Shown here piece by piece: positions 7,918-15,937 of a stretch of DNA of 64,000 nucleotides (positions within the stretch are counted from its first letter, which is position 1; each line of letters starts with the position of its first letter). The position numbers and the translations under genes are program-made. Source of the stretch: Streptomyces sp. NBC_00341 (GTDB lineage Bacteria > Actinomycetota > Actinomycetes > Streptomycetales > Streptomycetaceae); the NCBI RefSeq assembly GCF_041435055.1, contig NZ_CP108002.1:3038001-3102000 (forward strand). Direction: 5' to 3'. The notes beneath the pieces are model-generated. The model did not search any database. It was not told the DNA's origin and saw only the letters and a list, made by a program, of their open reading frames with translations.

Positions 7918-8624
7918 GCGGGCTGCTCCGGGGGCGCGGCGGGCGGCTGCAGTTTCACGCCGACGCCGCGCAGGGTGTGCAGGTAGCGGGGCCGGGCGGC
8001 CGTCTCGCCCAGTTTCCGGCGGAGCCAGGACAGATGGACGTCGATGGTCTGGTCGTCCCCGTACGACTGCTGCCAGACCTCGGCGAGCAGTTCCTTGCGC
8101 GGGACGACGACGCCCGGCCGGCCGGCCAGGAAGGTCAGCAGGTCGAACTCCCGCCGGGTGAGGTCGAGGTCGGTGCCGTCGAGTTCGGCCAGTCGCCGCA
8201 GCGGGTCGATGGAGAGCCCGCCGACCCGGATGACGCGCGGGGAGGCCGACCGGCCCTCCGAGGCGCGCGAGCGGCGCAGCACGGCGGCCATCCGCGCGGC
8301 GAGGTGCTCCACGGAGAAGGGTTTGGTCAGGTAGTCGTCCGCACCGTCGTTGAGCAGCCGGACGATCTCGCTCTCGTCGTCCCTGGCGGTCGCGATGATG
8401 ACGGGGACGTCAGTGATGCCGCGCAGCATCTTGAGCGCCTCCGAGCCGTCGAGGTCGGGCAGCCCGAGATCGAGGATCACCACGTCGAAGCGGAAGTGGG
8501 CGACCTCGCGCAGCGCTTCGAGCGCGGTGCCGACACTCCGTACGGTGTGCGACGCCTCGGTCAGGTGCCGGATGAGGGCGGAACGTACGAACTGGTCGTC
8601 CTCGACCACAAGCACACTTGGCAT
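7914..8624 (-). CDS. OmpR/PhoB-family response regulator
   Basis: The 236-residue protein has a receiver domain at residues 1-115. The acidic pocket is VVEDD, the phospho-acceptor aspartate is in DVVILDLGLPDLDG, and the conserved lysine is in DDYLTKPF. A winged-helix output domain follows (LTRREFDLLTFLAGRPG ... IDVHLSWLRRKLGE). ATG 8624 is chosen because the receiver begins immediately (MPSVLVVEDD); the upstream in-frame extension has no domain. It is first in an operon with the overlapping kinase gene. It sits back-to-back with the small secreted protein gene starting at 8705. Confidence 0.92.
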   Translation of the reverse strand: MPSVLVVEDDQFVRSALIRHLTEASHTVRSVGTALEALREVAHFRFDVVILDLGLPDLDGSEALKMLRGITDVPVIIATARDDESEIVRLLNDGADDYLTKPFSVEHLAARMAAVLRRSRASEGRSASPRVIRVGGLSIDPLRRLAELDGTDLDLTRREFDLLTFLAGRPGVVVPRKELLAEVWQQSYGDDQTIDVHLSWLRRKLGETAARPRYLHTLRGVGVKLQPPAAPPEQPA

Positions 8625-8704
8625 GGGCGGCACCGTACGCCATCGGGCACCTCGGGGGCCGCCCCGATCCGGAGGACGGTCCCCCATGGTGCAGGATGTG
8701 CCGG

Positions 8705-9244
8705 ATGCGACGAGGACTCGTACACGGGCTCGCGTGGTCGCTCGCCACCGGCGGCGCGGTCACGCTGTCGTGGTGGGGCGTGCACACGGTGATGGCGGGG
8801 ACGGCGTACGACCCGCCGCGCGCGGTGCCGATCTCCGCGAGCGCGCGGGCGACCACGGAGTCCCTGTCGTCCTCGACGCACCGCCCCGAGCCGTCCCCGT
8901 CACCCGGCGCCGACAAGTCCGCTTCCGCCCCGAAGCCGTCCGTGACGTCGGTGAGTCCCTCCCCCTCGCGCTCGCACGCCCCGGCGGGCACGCCTCGGCC
9001 CGCTGCCTCGGCCACCCCCGCCGGGACGGCGAGGAGTTACGCGACGGACGGCGGACGGGTCGTCTTCGAGCTGGGCGCGGACAGCGCGAAGCTGGTCTCC
9101 GCGACGCCGGAGCAGGGCTGGTCGATGCGGGTCTGGACGGAACCGGCCTGGATCCGGGTCAACTTCGCCCGGGACGACGGCACGACGGTCTCGGTGTTCT
9201 GCACCTGGAACGGCTATCCGCCGAAGGTCGAGATCGTGACGTGA
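8705..9244 (+). CDS. Membrane-anchored/secreted hypothetical protein with Ser/Pro-rich linker
   Basis: The ~179-residue product begins MRRGLVHGLAWSLATG..., a basic start followed by a hydrophobic segment that acts as signal anchor or signal peptide. A Ser/Pro/Ala-rich linker (about residues 45-115, e.g. STHRPEPSPSPGADKS) leads to a compact C-terminal domain of ~60 residues with beta character. That domain includes WSMRVWTEPAWIRVNF and a single Cys (VFCTWNG). No known family is recognised. ATG 8705 is preferred over upstream in-frame starts by the AGGA at 8691. It is divergent from the response regulator, with only 80 bases between starts, so it may belong to that regulon. Confidence 0.65.
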   Translation: MRRGLVHGLAWSLATGGAVTLSWWGVHTVMAGTAYDPPRAVPISASARATTESLSSSTHRPEPSPSPGADKSASAPKPSVTSVSPSPSRSHAPAGTPRPAASATPAGTARSYATDGGRVVFELGADSAKLVSATPEQGWSMRVWTEPAWIRVNFARDDGTTVSVFCTWNGYPPKVEIVT

Positions 9245-9262
9245 CGGCGGTGTAGCGGGCGC

Positions 9263-10216
9263 TCAGTCGAAGGCGGACGCGGGTGGCGGCGGCGAGGGCC
9301 TGGCGTCGGCGTCGTGCACCGGGGCCGCACCCCCGGTGAAGTCCGCGAGCGCCCGCCCGTGTTCGACGCGCCCAGGATGCGGATCGGTCGCGACCCGGCG
9401 GGTCAGCTCCGCGACCTTCGGCACCACGTCGGAGGCGAGCAGTACGGCGTTGCCGAAGCGGCGGCCGCGGAACACGGTCGGGTCAGCGGCCAGCGCCAGC
9501 TCGGGGAAGACCGTGGCGGCGGTGGCGATCTGGCCGCGCAGATGGGCCAGCGGAGGTCCGTCCGCGAGGTTGGCCACGTAGGTCCCGCCGGGCTTCAGCA
9601 CGCGGCGCACCTCCGCGAGGAACTCGGTGCTGGTGAGGTGGGCGGGGGTACGGGCGCCGCTGAAGACGTCCGCGATGACGAGGTCCGCCCAGTCGTCCTG
9701 GATCTTCCCGAGCCCGGCGCGGGCGTCGGTGGCCCTGACCCTGATCCTGGCCTGCGGGTCCAGCGGCAGTTCCCGGCGCACCAGTTGGACGAGCGCCGCG
9801 TCCACCTCGACGATCTGCTGGGTGGAGCGGGGCCGGGTCGCCGCGACGTAGCGGGCGAGCGTGAAGGCCCCGCCGCCCAGGTGCACGACGTGCAGCGGCT
9901 GCCCGGCGGGCGCCGCCAGGTCCGCGATGTGGCCGATCCGGCGCTGGTACTCGAAGGAGAGGTACGCCGGGTCTTCGAGGTCCACGTGGGACTGCGGGGC
10001 GCCGTCGATCGTCAGCGTCCAGGCGCGCCTGCGCTCCCGGTCGGGCACCAGCTCGGCGAGGCCGCCGTCCACCGGTTCCGAGACGTTGCCCCCGGGGGGC
10101 CCGGAGCCGCGGGCCGCCTTGCGGTCGGTCCTGCGGTCCGCGCGCTGCTTGCGGCTCCCCGCTTCGCCGGAACCTCCTCGACGTGCCACTGCCGTTCGTA
10201 CCTGCTCACTGCTCAT
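9263..10216 (-). CDS. Spermidine-synthase-like methyltransferase-fold protein
   Basis: The product is 317 residues from ATG 10216 (MSSEQV). After a charged disordered N-terminus (~50 residues), a Rossmann fold runs from about residue 85: LHVVHLGGGAFTLARYVA is motif I, QIVEVDAALV the acidic residue after strand 2, and WADLVIADVFSGARTP the motif corresponding to the polyamine-synthase D-x-x-D region. This architecture is shared by polyamine aminopropyltransferases and 'spermidine synthase-like' proteins widespread in actinobacteria. Whether it makes a polyamine is uncertain because the N-terminal beta-hairpin domain is reduced. It is convergent with the preceding gene, 18 bases apart. Confidence 0.75.
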   Translation of the reverse strand: MSSEQVRTAVARRGGSGEAGSRKQRADRRTDRKAARGSGPPGGNVSEPVDGGLAELVPDRERRRAWTLTIDGAPQSHVDLEDPAYLSFEYQRRIGHIADLAAPAGQPLHVVHLGGGAFTLARYVAATRPRSTQQIVEVDAALVQLVRRELPLDPQARIRVRATDARAGLGKIQDDWADLVIADVFSGARTPAHLTSTEFLAEVRRVLKPGGTYVANLADGPPLAHLRGQIATAATVFPELALAADPTVFRGRRFGNAVLLASDVVPKVAELTRRVATDPHPGRVEHGRALADFTGGAAPVHDADARPSPPPPASAFD

Positions 10217-10463
10217 AGGGTCCGGGACCGGCCGGGTCCGGCCGTGCGGGGCGGTCGCGCTCACCGCCCCTTGGGCGTGTCCGCGAAGTCGCGTCGTCCG
10301 CCCGGAGGGCGGGCCCGGCGGCGTCTGGTGCGTGCTCTCGGCGTGCCGGGCGCAGACCCTCGTACTGGACGTACTTGGGTCTTCGCCCGGTGCGGCGAGA
10401 GTGCGTGCCAGGCGTCGCCGGGCAGGCGAGACTTTGCGGACACGCCCCTAGGACATTATGGGC

Positions 10464-10919
10464 TCAGCGGCAGTTGTCGGCCGCCTCGATCAGCCGGGCG
10501 GCCTGGTCCAGCGCGGCCCGCAGCGCGGCCGGGTCGGTGACCGAGGTGTCGTCGCCGGGCGGCAGCAGCCAGCCGCTGCCGGAGACGGGCGGCTCCGCGG
10601 GGATGCGCAGCCCCCGGCCGTTGGTGCTCGTACAGGCGCTGCCCGGTACGTCCCAGGCCTCTGCGGTGCCCGGCGGCACCAGGAAGCCGACGGTGGCGCA
10701 GGGGCCGTCGTGCAGGACCGGGCCGACGGCCTCCTGATCGGCGCCCCGGCGCAGGATGTCCGCCGCCTCCAGTCCCTGCCGGGCGGGAACGGTCACCAGG
10801 TCGCAGGGTTCCGCGCCGGGAAGCGGGCCGGTCGCGGCGGGCTCCTCCGCACGTGCCACGGGGCCGGTCGTCGCGGTCTGTGCGGCCGTCGTCGCGGTCG
10901 TCCGCGAGCCGGTCGCCAT
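10464..10919 (-). CDS. Hypothetical small actinobacterial protein
   Basis: The ~151-residue product has a Thr/Ala-rich N-terminus followed by a globular part (CDLVTVPARQGLEAADIL ... GPCATVGFLVPPGTAEAWD ... LRAALDQAARLIEAADNCR). Four cysteines are spread along the chain. No family is recognised. Codon bias is typical of a real gene and no competing frame looks coding. ATG 10919 is provisional; an upstream TTG/GTG start is possible because the Shine-Dalgarno evidence is weak. It is divergent from the TPR regulator at 11176. Confidence 0.55.
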   Translation of the reverse strand: MATGSRTTATTAAQTATTGPVARAEEPAATGPLPGAEPCDLVTVPARQGLEAADILRRGADQEAVGPVLHDGPCATVGFLVPPGTAEAWDVPGSACTSTNGRGLRIPAEPPVSGSGWLLPPGDDTSVTDPAALRAALDQAARLIEAADNCR

Positions 10920-11175
10920 GTCGGTGTGCAACAAGGGACCTCTCCTCTCATCGCCGGGCGGAGCCGGACTCCGTCGCCACATGGACCAACGCGCGGACCG
11001 CGTCAAGGGCTACGGCCCCACACCGCTGCAAAGGGTGGCAGTTCATGGCGGATCGTGGGCGAGATACCCGTTTTGTTCGTAAACGCAGCGTGTGGGAGTT
11101 GTCACAACAGGTACGTTCTTGCTCCGCCGGGACACCGGAATCAATCGCCCGGCTCGCACCAGAGAGGGCCCCGCC

Positions 11176-12567
11176 ATGGTGTCGACACGGGCAGTTCCCA
11201 ACCTCGCCTTCCGGCGGCTGCGCGGCCCGCGCTCCGCCGGGGAGTTCGCTGCCGCGGTACGCAGGTCCGCCCGCGAGATCGGCGAGCAGGTCGCGTGCGA
11301 CGCCCGGTACATCGGACGCGTGGAGTCCGGCGAGATCCGCTGCCCGAACTACGCCTACGAGCGGGTCTTCCTGCACATGTTCCCCGGGGCGAACCTGGTG
11401 GACCTGGGCTTCTCACCGCGTGAATCGGTACGCGGCCGGGGGGCACCGTCCGCCGCGGACGCCCCTTCGTCCCCGACTTCGCCGCTGCTCGGCAGCGACA
11501 CCGACGAGGAGTGCGACGTGCTGCGTCGCGTATTCATGACAAGCGGCTCCACCACGATGGCGGCCGCGTCCCTGAGCCTGGGCCTGGGCGGCGTGGCCGC
11601 CTCCGTCTCCCTGCCCGCGCAGCGCCGGGTGGGCGAGGCGGAGGTGCACGCCGTGGAGAAGGCGGTACGGCAGATCCGTCTGCTGGACGACCGGCACGGG
11701 GGTGACGGCCTGTACCGCCGGGCCTCGCAGCCGCTGCGGGCGGCGTACGCGCTGCTCGACTCCGGAACCGCGACCCGGCGCTCCACGGCCGACCGGCTGC
11801 ACTCCGGGGCCGGTGAGCTGGCGATCTCGGTGGGCTGGCTGGCCCATGACTCGGGCCGGTTCGAGGACGCCCGCTCGCACTACGCGGAGGCGCTGGCCAC
11901 GGCGCGGGTGGCCGGGGACCACGCGCTGGAGGCGCACGCCTTCTGCAACGCGTCGTTCCTGGCCCGGGACACCGGGCGCTCCCGCGAGTCGCTGCGCGCC
12001 GCGGAGGCGGGGCTGCGGGCCGCGCGGCCGCTGGGCTCACCGCGGCTGATGGCGCTGCTCTCGCTGCGCGAGGCGGGCGGCCGGGCGGGGCTCGGGGACC
12101 GTACCGGCTGCGAGCGGGCGCTCGGCCGGGCGCACACCTCGTTCGGGCAGGGGCCCGCCCCTTCGGACCCGGAGTGGATGAGCTTCTTCCGGGAGGCGGA
12201 GCTGGAGATGCTGGAGGCGCAGTGCTGGTCGGCGCTGGGCGACTGGTCGCGGGCGGCCAGGCACGCGCGGCGTGCGACGCGGCTGCAGGACCCGCACTTC
12301 ACCCGGAACCTGGCGCTGTACCGGGCCGAGCTGACCACGGACCTGGCCCGCGCGGGCCTCGCGGAGGAGGCGGCGGCCACGGGTCACCAGGTGCTGGACC
12401 TGCTGGACCAGGTCCGGTCCTCCCGGATCAGGACGATGCTGGCGGGCGCGGTGGCGGTGCTGAGGCCCCGGGGCCGGGGCTCCGTCGACATCACGGACTT
12501 CCTCGACCGCCACGGCACGGAGCCCTCCGGGGGGCGGGGCGCGAAAACGAGCTCGCCCGGCGCTTGA
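11176..12567 (+). CDS. NsdA-like regulator: HTH plus TPR-type repeats
   Basis: The 463-residue protein starts with a helix-turn-helix-like region (residues ~10-75: SAGEFAAAVRRSAREIG ... DARYIGRVESGEIRCPNYAYERVF), similar to the regulators that control development and antibiotics in Streptomyces (NsdA type). A disordered linker and an Ala-rich hydrophobic patch (MAAASLSLGLGGVAAS) follow, then a long alpha-helical TPR array from ~165 to the end. ATG 11176 has the site AGAGAGGG 7 bases upstream. Its last residues, ...KTSSPGA and the TGA, are read from the first copy of a dispersed intergenic repeat, so the repeat sets the C-terminus. The target genes are unknown. Confidence 0.7.
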   Translation: MVSTRAVPNLAFRRLRGPRSAGEFAAAVRRSAREIGEQVACDARYIGRVESGEIRCPNYAYERVFLHMFPGANLVDLGFSPRESVRGRGAPSAADAPSSPTSPLLGSDTDEECDVLRRVFMTSGSTTMAAASLSLGLGGVAASVSLPAQRRVGEAEVHAVEKAVRQIRLLDDRHGGDGLYRRASQPLRAAYALLDSGTATRRSTADRLHSGAGELAISVGWLAHDSGRFEDARSHYAEALATARVAGDHALEAHAFCNASFLARDTGRSRESLRAAEAGLRAARPLGSPRLMALLSLREAGGRAGLGDRTGCERALGRAHTSFGQGPAPSDPEWMSFFREAELEMLEAQCWSALGDWSRAARHARRATRLQDPHFTRNLALYRAELTTDLARAGLAEEAAATGHQVLDLLDQVRSSRIRTMLAGAVAVLRPRGRGSVDITDFLDRHGTEPSGGRGAKTSSPGA

Positions 12568-12961
12568 GGACGGAACCCTCTGCCCGGATCGGGGCGCGTT
12601 CCCTGCCATCCCGGCCAACCCAAGCCTGTCCGGCGTTTGAGGACGGACGAGGCTCGCCTCGGGGCGCGTTTACGTCCACCCCGGACATCCCAAGCCCGTC
12701 CGGCGCTTGAGGACGGAACCCTCTGCCCGGACCTGGGCGCGAAAACCAGCCCGCCCGGCGCTTGAGGGCAGAGCGGCCCGCCCCGGACCGGGGCGCGGGG
12801 GTCCGTCCTCAAACGCCGGACGGGCTGGGATACCCGACCGCGGGGCTCGGGGTTCCGTCCTCAAACGCCGGACGGGCTGGGATTGGCCGGGATCGCGAGC
12901 CCCGAGGCGCCGGACCGGCCGGGGTTGGCCGGATCACGGGCCCCGAGGCGCCGGGCGGGCC
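12550..12961. repeat. Array of 25-bp dispersed repeats, four direct then two inverted copies
   Basis: The core is AGCCCGTCCGGCGTTTGAGG followed by ACGGA. Direct copies are at 12550-12574, 12623-12647, 12693-12717 and 12748-12772. Exact reverse complements are at 12802-12826 and 12854-12878, and two decayed inverted copies at about 12901-12920 and 12941-12961. Flanks of copies 1 and 3 also match (ACCCTCTGCCCGGA), so the array is a ~70-bp tandem repeat. Direct and inverted halves could fold into a large hairpin between the convergent regulator and phosphatase genes and so act as a bidirectional terminator. A further copy lies at 56272-56296. No other gene is visible in 12568-12989. Confidence 0.9.
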
Positions 12962-12989
12962 GGGATGCCGGGGCCACGGGGCGTCGGGC

Positions 12990-13586
12990 CTATCGCTCCA
13001 GGTGGCCCGTGTCGTTCCAGCGTTCCAGGGCGGGCGTCCCGTAGGCCCAGCCCAGGACGGACAGCGACGTCGGCTCCAGCCGGATGCGCGCCGCGAAGGA
13101 CACGTCCTCGCCCAGCCACCGCGCCCCCAGCGCCCGCAGGATGTGACCGTGGGCGAACACCAGGACGTCGCGGTCGGCCGAGCGGGCCCACTCGATGACC
13201 TCGTCGGCACGGGCCGACAGCTCGGCCAGGGTCTCCCCCTCCGGGACGCCGTCGCGCCAGATGAACCAGCCCGGGCGGCTCGCCTTGATCGCGGCCGGCG
13301 TCATCCCCTCGTACGCCCCGTAGTCCCACTCCATCAGCGCGTCCCACGGCTCGGCCCGCTCGCCGAACCCCGCGAGCTCACAGGTCTCAGAGGCCCGCAC
13401 CAGCGGGCTGGTCCGGACCTCAAGACCGGGCAGATCCACCCACGGCCCCCGGTGCAGCCGCTCCCCGAGCAGCTTGGCGCCCTCGCGCCCGGTGTCGAGC
13501 AGGGGGATGTCCGTCCTGCCGGTGTGATTGCCGTTGACGGACCATTCCGTCTGGCCGTGCCGGGCAAGCAGGATTCGCGGTGCCAT
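12990..13586 (-). CDS. Histidine phosphatase (phosphoglycerate mutase-like)
   Basis: The 198-residue cytoplasmic enzyme starts [19 protein letters not shown], carrying the catalytic RHG motif with the phosphorylated histidine. It has the second arginine in [12 protein letters not shown], the acid E in [12 protein letters not shown], and the second histidine in [11 protein letters not shown]. This set defines branch-1 histidine acid phosphatases. The substrate cannot be predicted; broad sugar-phosphate or acid phosphatase activity is common. ATG 13586 is chosen since RHG must lie near the N-terminus; the upstream in-frame extension has no homology features. Confidence 0.88.
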   Translation of the reverse strand: MAPRILLARHGQTEWSVNGNHTGRTDIPLLDTGREGAKLLGERLHRGPWVDLPGLEVRTSPLVRASETCELAGFGERAEPWDALMEWDYGAYEGMTPAAIKASRPGWFIWRDGVPEGETLAELSARADEVIEWARSADRDVLVFAHGHILRALGARWLGEDVSFAARIRLEPTSLSVLGWAYGTPALERWNDTGHLER

Positions 13587-13887
13587 GTGACGGCTCTCCC
13601 TGAAACTGAGACCTCTGACGCTGGATCTGAGATCTTGGACATCGACAGGGACGCAACCGTCCGACACGCTACGGGTGAACGGGTGGGAACGGAACGTCCG
13701 GTTTTCCATCATCCCGCACACGCGCGTGACGCAACCCCTGGGGCCGTACGGGCGTCCCTCTCAACGCAGACCGAACCAGAGCGGCTGAGGGGTGCCGAGT
13801 GCACCCCTGGGGGAATCCCGGCCGCACCGCACCGTACGGTTGAACGTCCGCCGTCGGCCGCATGAACTCATGATGGAGAACTTCCGG
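13587..13887. other. Divergent intergenic region
   Basis: About 300 bases separate the phosphatase and PAP2-like gene starts. I see no convincing ORF or strong palindrome. It presumably holds the two divergent promoters, but no clear -10/-35 pair stands out. Confidence 0.5.
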
Positions 13888-14865
13888 ATGCCGCCTGCCA
13901 CCACCGCGCCCGCGCAGCGCCCCCGGCCCCGCTGGTGGACCGAGCTCCCGCTGCTCGCCCTGGTGTACGCGGCGTATTCGGGCGGCAGACTGCTGGTGCG
14001 CGGCGACGTGTCGACGGCCGTCGACCACGGACTGCGCATCCTGGACCTGGAACAGACGCTCCGTATCAACTTCGAGCACCCGCTGAACCGGCTGCTCACC
14101 GCGCACTCCTCGATCGGGATACCCGCCGACTTCGCGTACGCGTCGCTGCACTACCTGATAACCCCGGCCGTCCTCATCTGGATGTTCAGGCGCCACTCGC
14201 AGGCCTACCGCAGGGCCCGCACCTGGCTGATGACCTCCACGATGCTCGGCCTGATCGGCTTCACCCTGATGCCGACCTGCCCGCCCCGGCTGCTGGCCGC
14301 CGGACACGGCTTCGTCGACACGATGGCGCAGTACAGCTCGTACGGCTGGTGGGGCACAGAGGCGTCCGCCCCGCGCGGCATGGGCGGAATGACCAATCAG
14401 TACGCGGCGATGCCCAGCCTGCACGTCGGCTGGGCGCTGTGGTGCGGCATCCTCATCTGGCGCCACGGGCGCCACCCGCTCGTACGGGCGGCGGGCGTCG
14501 CCTACCCCCTGATCACCGTCTTCGTGGTGATGGGCACCGCCAACCACTACTTCCTCGACGCGGTGGCCGGCGCCGCCGTGATGGGCCTCGGCGCCCTGCT
14601 GGGCCGGCCCGTGACCCGGCTCGCCAACAAGGTCGCCGACGCGGCCAAGGCCCGCTTCGCACCGCCGAGTACGGCCGCGGAGTCCCCGGATGTCAGTGCC
14701 GGATGCAAGACTTCCGCGGGTGAGCGAATCCCCGGCCAGCGGACCTCCTCCGCAGACCCCACCGATGCCCCGGCACCGGCCGGTCCACCTGCCCCGGCCG
14801 ACGTCCCCGCCGGAAGCACCGCGGGACGTACCGTCGGCGGTGACACTGCGGCAGCGGCTCGCTGA
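13888..14865 (+). CDS. PAP2-superfamily membrane protein (phosphatase / lipid phosphotransferase)
   Basis: The ~325-residue integral membrane protein has about six hydrophobic segments between residues ~15 and 240. It contains the PAP2-type motifs TCPPRLL, YAAMPSLHVGWALW and TANHYFLDAVAGA. The S-x-H and the later N-H-x3-D carry the two catalytic histidines as in the inositol-phosphorylceramide-synthase-like branch. It should act on lipid phosphates at the membrane. ATG 13888 is preferred because GGAGAA lies 7 bases upstream. The hydrophilic C-terminal ~85 residues are Ala/Pro-rich and overlap the start of the nuclease gene in another frame. Confidence 0.8.
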   Translation: MPPATTAPAQRPRPRWWTELPLLALVYAAYSGGRLLVRGDVSTAVDHGLRILDLEQTLRINFEHPLNRLLTAHSSIGIPADFAYASLHYLITPAVLIWMFRRHSQAYRRARTWLMTSTMLGLIGFTLMPTCPPRLLAAGHGFVDTMAQYSSYGWWGTEASAPRGMGGMTNQYAAMPSLHVGWALWCGILIWRHGRHPLVRAAGVAYPLITVFVVMGTANHYFLDAVAGAAVMGLGALLGRPVTRLANKVADAAKARFAPPSTAAESPDVSAGCKTSAGERIPGQRTSSADPTDAPAPAGPPAPADVPAGSTAGRTVGGDTAAAAR

Positions 14866-15937
14866 GCTGAGGGGCCCGGCCGTCGCACCCCGTCCGCTGG
14901 ACGCCCGCGCACTGGCCGCCCTCGCCGCCAACCCCGGCTGCAAGCGGCGCGCCCTGCTCGACGGGGCCGGGGTCGACAAGACCGCCCTGGCCACCGCACT
15001 CGGCTCACCGGCCCCCTTCGGCCAGTCCCAGTTCGCCTTCATGCGCGGCAACGCCTTCGAGGCCAAGGTCAAGGCCGACGGCGGTACGGAGCTGATGCGG
15101 CTGCTGCACGAGCGGCTCGGTGAGCCCGGCGAACCCCCGCGCGACGTCGCGGTTCCCGATCTGAGCGCCGCCGGTCCAGAGGGCCGCGCCGCGCGCACCG
15201 CCCTGGCCCTGCGGGAGGCGACCGGGGCGGGCGGCTGGGCGCTGCTGGACCACCCGATGCTGGCCCTGGAGGTGGCGGGCTCGCCCGCCTATCTGGAGCC
15301 GGACGCGGTGGTGGTGCACCCCGACGGCACCTGGACGGTCGTCGAGATCAAGTCCTTCCCCATGATCGACGGCTCCGCCGACGCCGCGAAGGTCGGCGCG
15401 GCCGCCCGCCAGTCCGCGGTCTACGTGCTGGCGCTGGAGCGGATCGCCGCCGCCACCGACGGGGCTGAGGTAGGCCACCGGGTGCTGCTGGTCTGCCCCA
15501 AGGACTTCTCCAACCTGCCGGCCGCGTCCGTCGTCGACGTGCGCAAGCAGTGCGCGGTCACCCGCCGCCAGCTCATCCGGCTCACCCGGATCGAGGACAT
15601 CGCGGCGGCCCTGCCCGAGGGCACCACGTTCGACCCGGAGCGCTCCCCGGAGGAGCTGGGCCGCGCCGTCGAGTCGGTCACCGCGGCGTACGCGCCGGAG
15701 TGCCTGGCCGCCTGCGAGCTGGCCTTCCACTGCCGGGGCAAGGCGCGGGCCACCGGCGCGGTGGAGGCGCTGGGGCGCAGTGTGCGGGGCGAGCTCGGCG
15801 GGCTGACCACGGTCGGCGCGGTGCTGGCCGCGGCCGCGGGCAAGGAGGGCGATCCGGCGGACCCGACGGTCTCCGCGCTGCGCCGCGCCGCCGCGCTGCG
15901 CGCCGAGGCGTTGGAGGGCGGGTCCGGATGCCACTGA
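14690..15937 (+). CDS. Cas4/AddB-like Fe-S PD-(D/E)XK nuclease
   Basis: The product is 415 residues from ATG 14690 (a later GTG near 14840 would remove ~50 low-complexity residues and is possible). The nuclease core is EPDAVVVHPDGTWTVVEIKS: D205 and E219-x-K221 form the PD-(D/E)XK metal site. One Cys upstream (C84, NPGCKRRALL) and a C-terminal C338-x3-C342-x5-C348 cluster (ECLAACELAFHC) match the iron-sulfur 'staple' layout of Cas4, AddB and Dna2 nucleases. It overlaps the PAP2 gene by up to 176 bases and the next gene by 10. It is part of a coupled three-gene unit with an SF1B helicase. There are no CRISPR elements in the window, so it is not a Cas4 adaptation gene. Confidence 0.75.
   Translation: MSVPDARLPRVSESPASGPPPQTPPMPRHRPVHLPRPTSPPEAPRDVPSAVTLRQRLAELRGPAVAPRPLDARALAALAANPGCKRRALLDGAGVDKTALATALGSPAPFGQSQFAFMRGNAFEAKVKADGGTELMRLLHERLGEPGEPPRDVAVPDLSAAGPEGRAARTALALREATGAGGWALLDHPMLALEVAGSPAYLEPDAVVVHPDGTWTVVEIKSFPMIDGSADAAKVGAAARQSAVYVLALERIAAATDGAEVGHRVLLVCPKDFSNLPAASVVDVRKQCAVTRRQLIRLTRIEDIAAALPEGTTFDPERSPEELGRAVESVTAAYAPECLAACELAFHCRGKARATGAVEALGRSVRGELGGLTTVGAVLAAAAGKEGDPADPTVSALRRAAALRAEALEGGSGCH

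Noticed and set aside
10261..10451. Small frames between the spermidine-synthase-like gene and the 10.46-kb gene
   Set aside because: Overlapping frames on both strands without ribosome sites or motifs; likely non-coding.
12550..12961. Repeat array considered as a CRISPR
   Set aside because: Spacing is irregular, copies occur in both orientations, the intervening sequence is itself repeated, and no cas genes are present.
14690..15937. Calling the Fe-S nuclease a Cas4
   Set aside because: There is no CRISPR array or other cas gene in the window; the helicase partner and protein length fit a Dna2/AddB-like role better.
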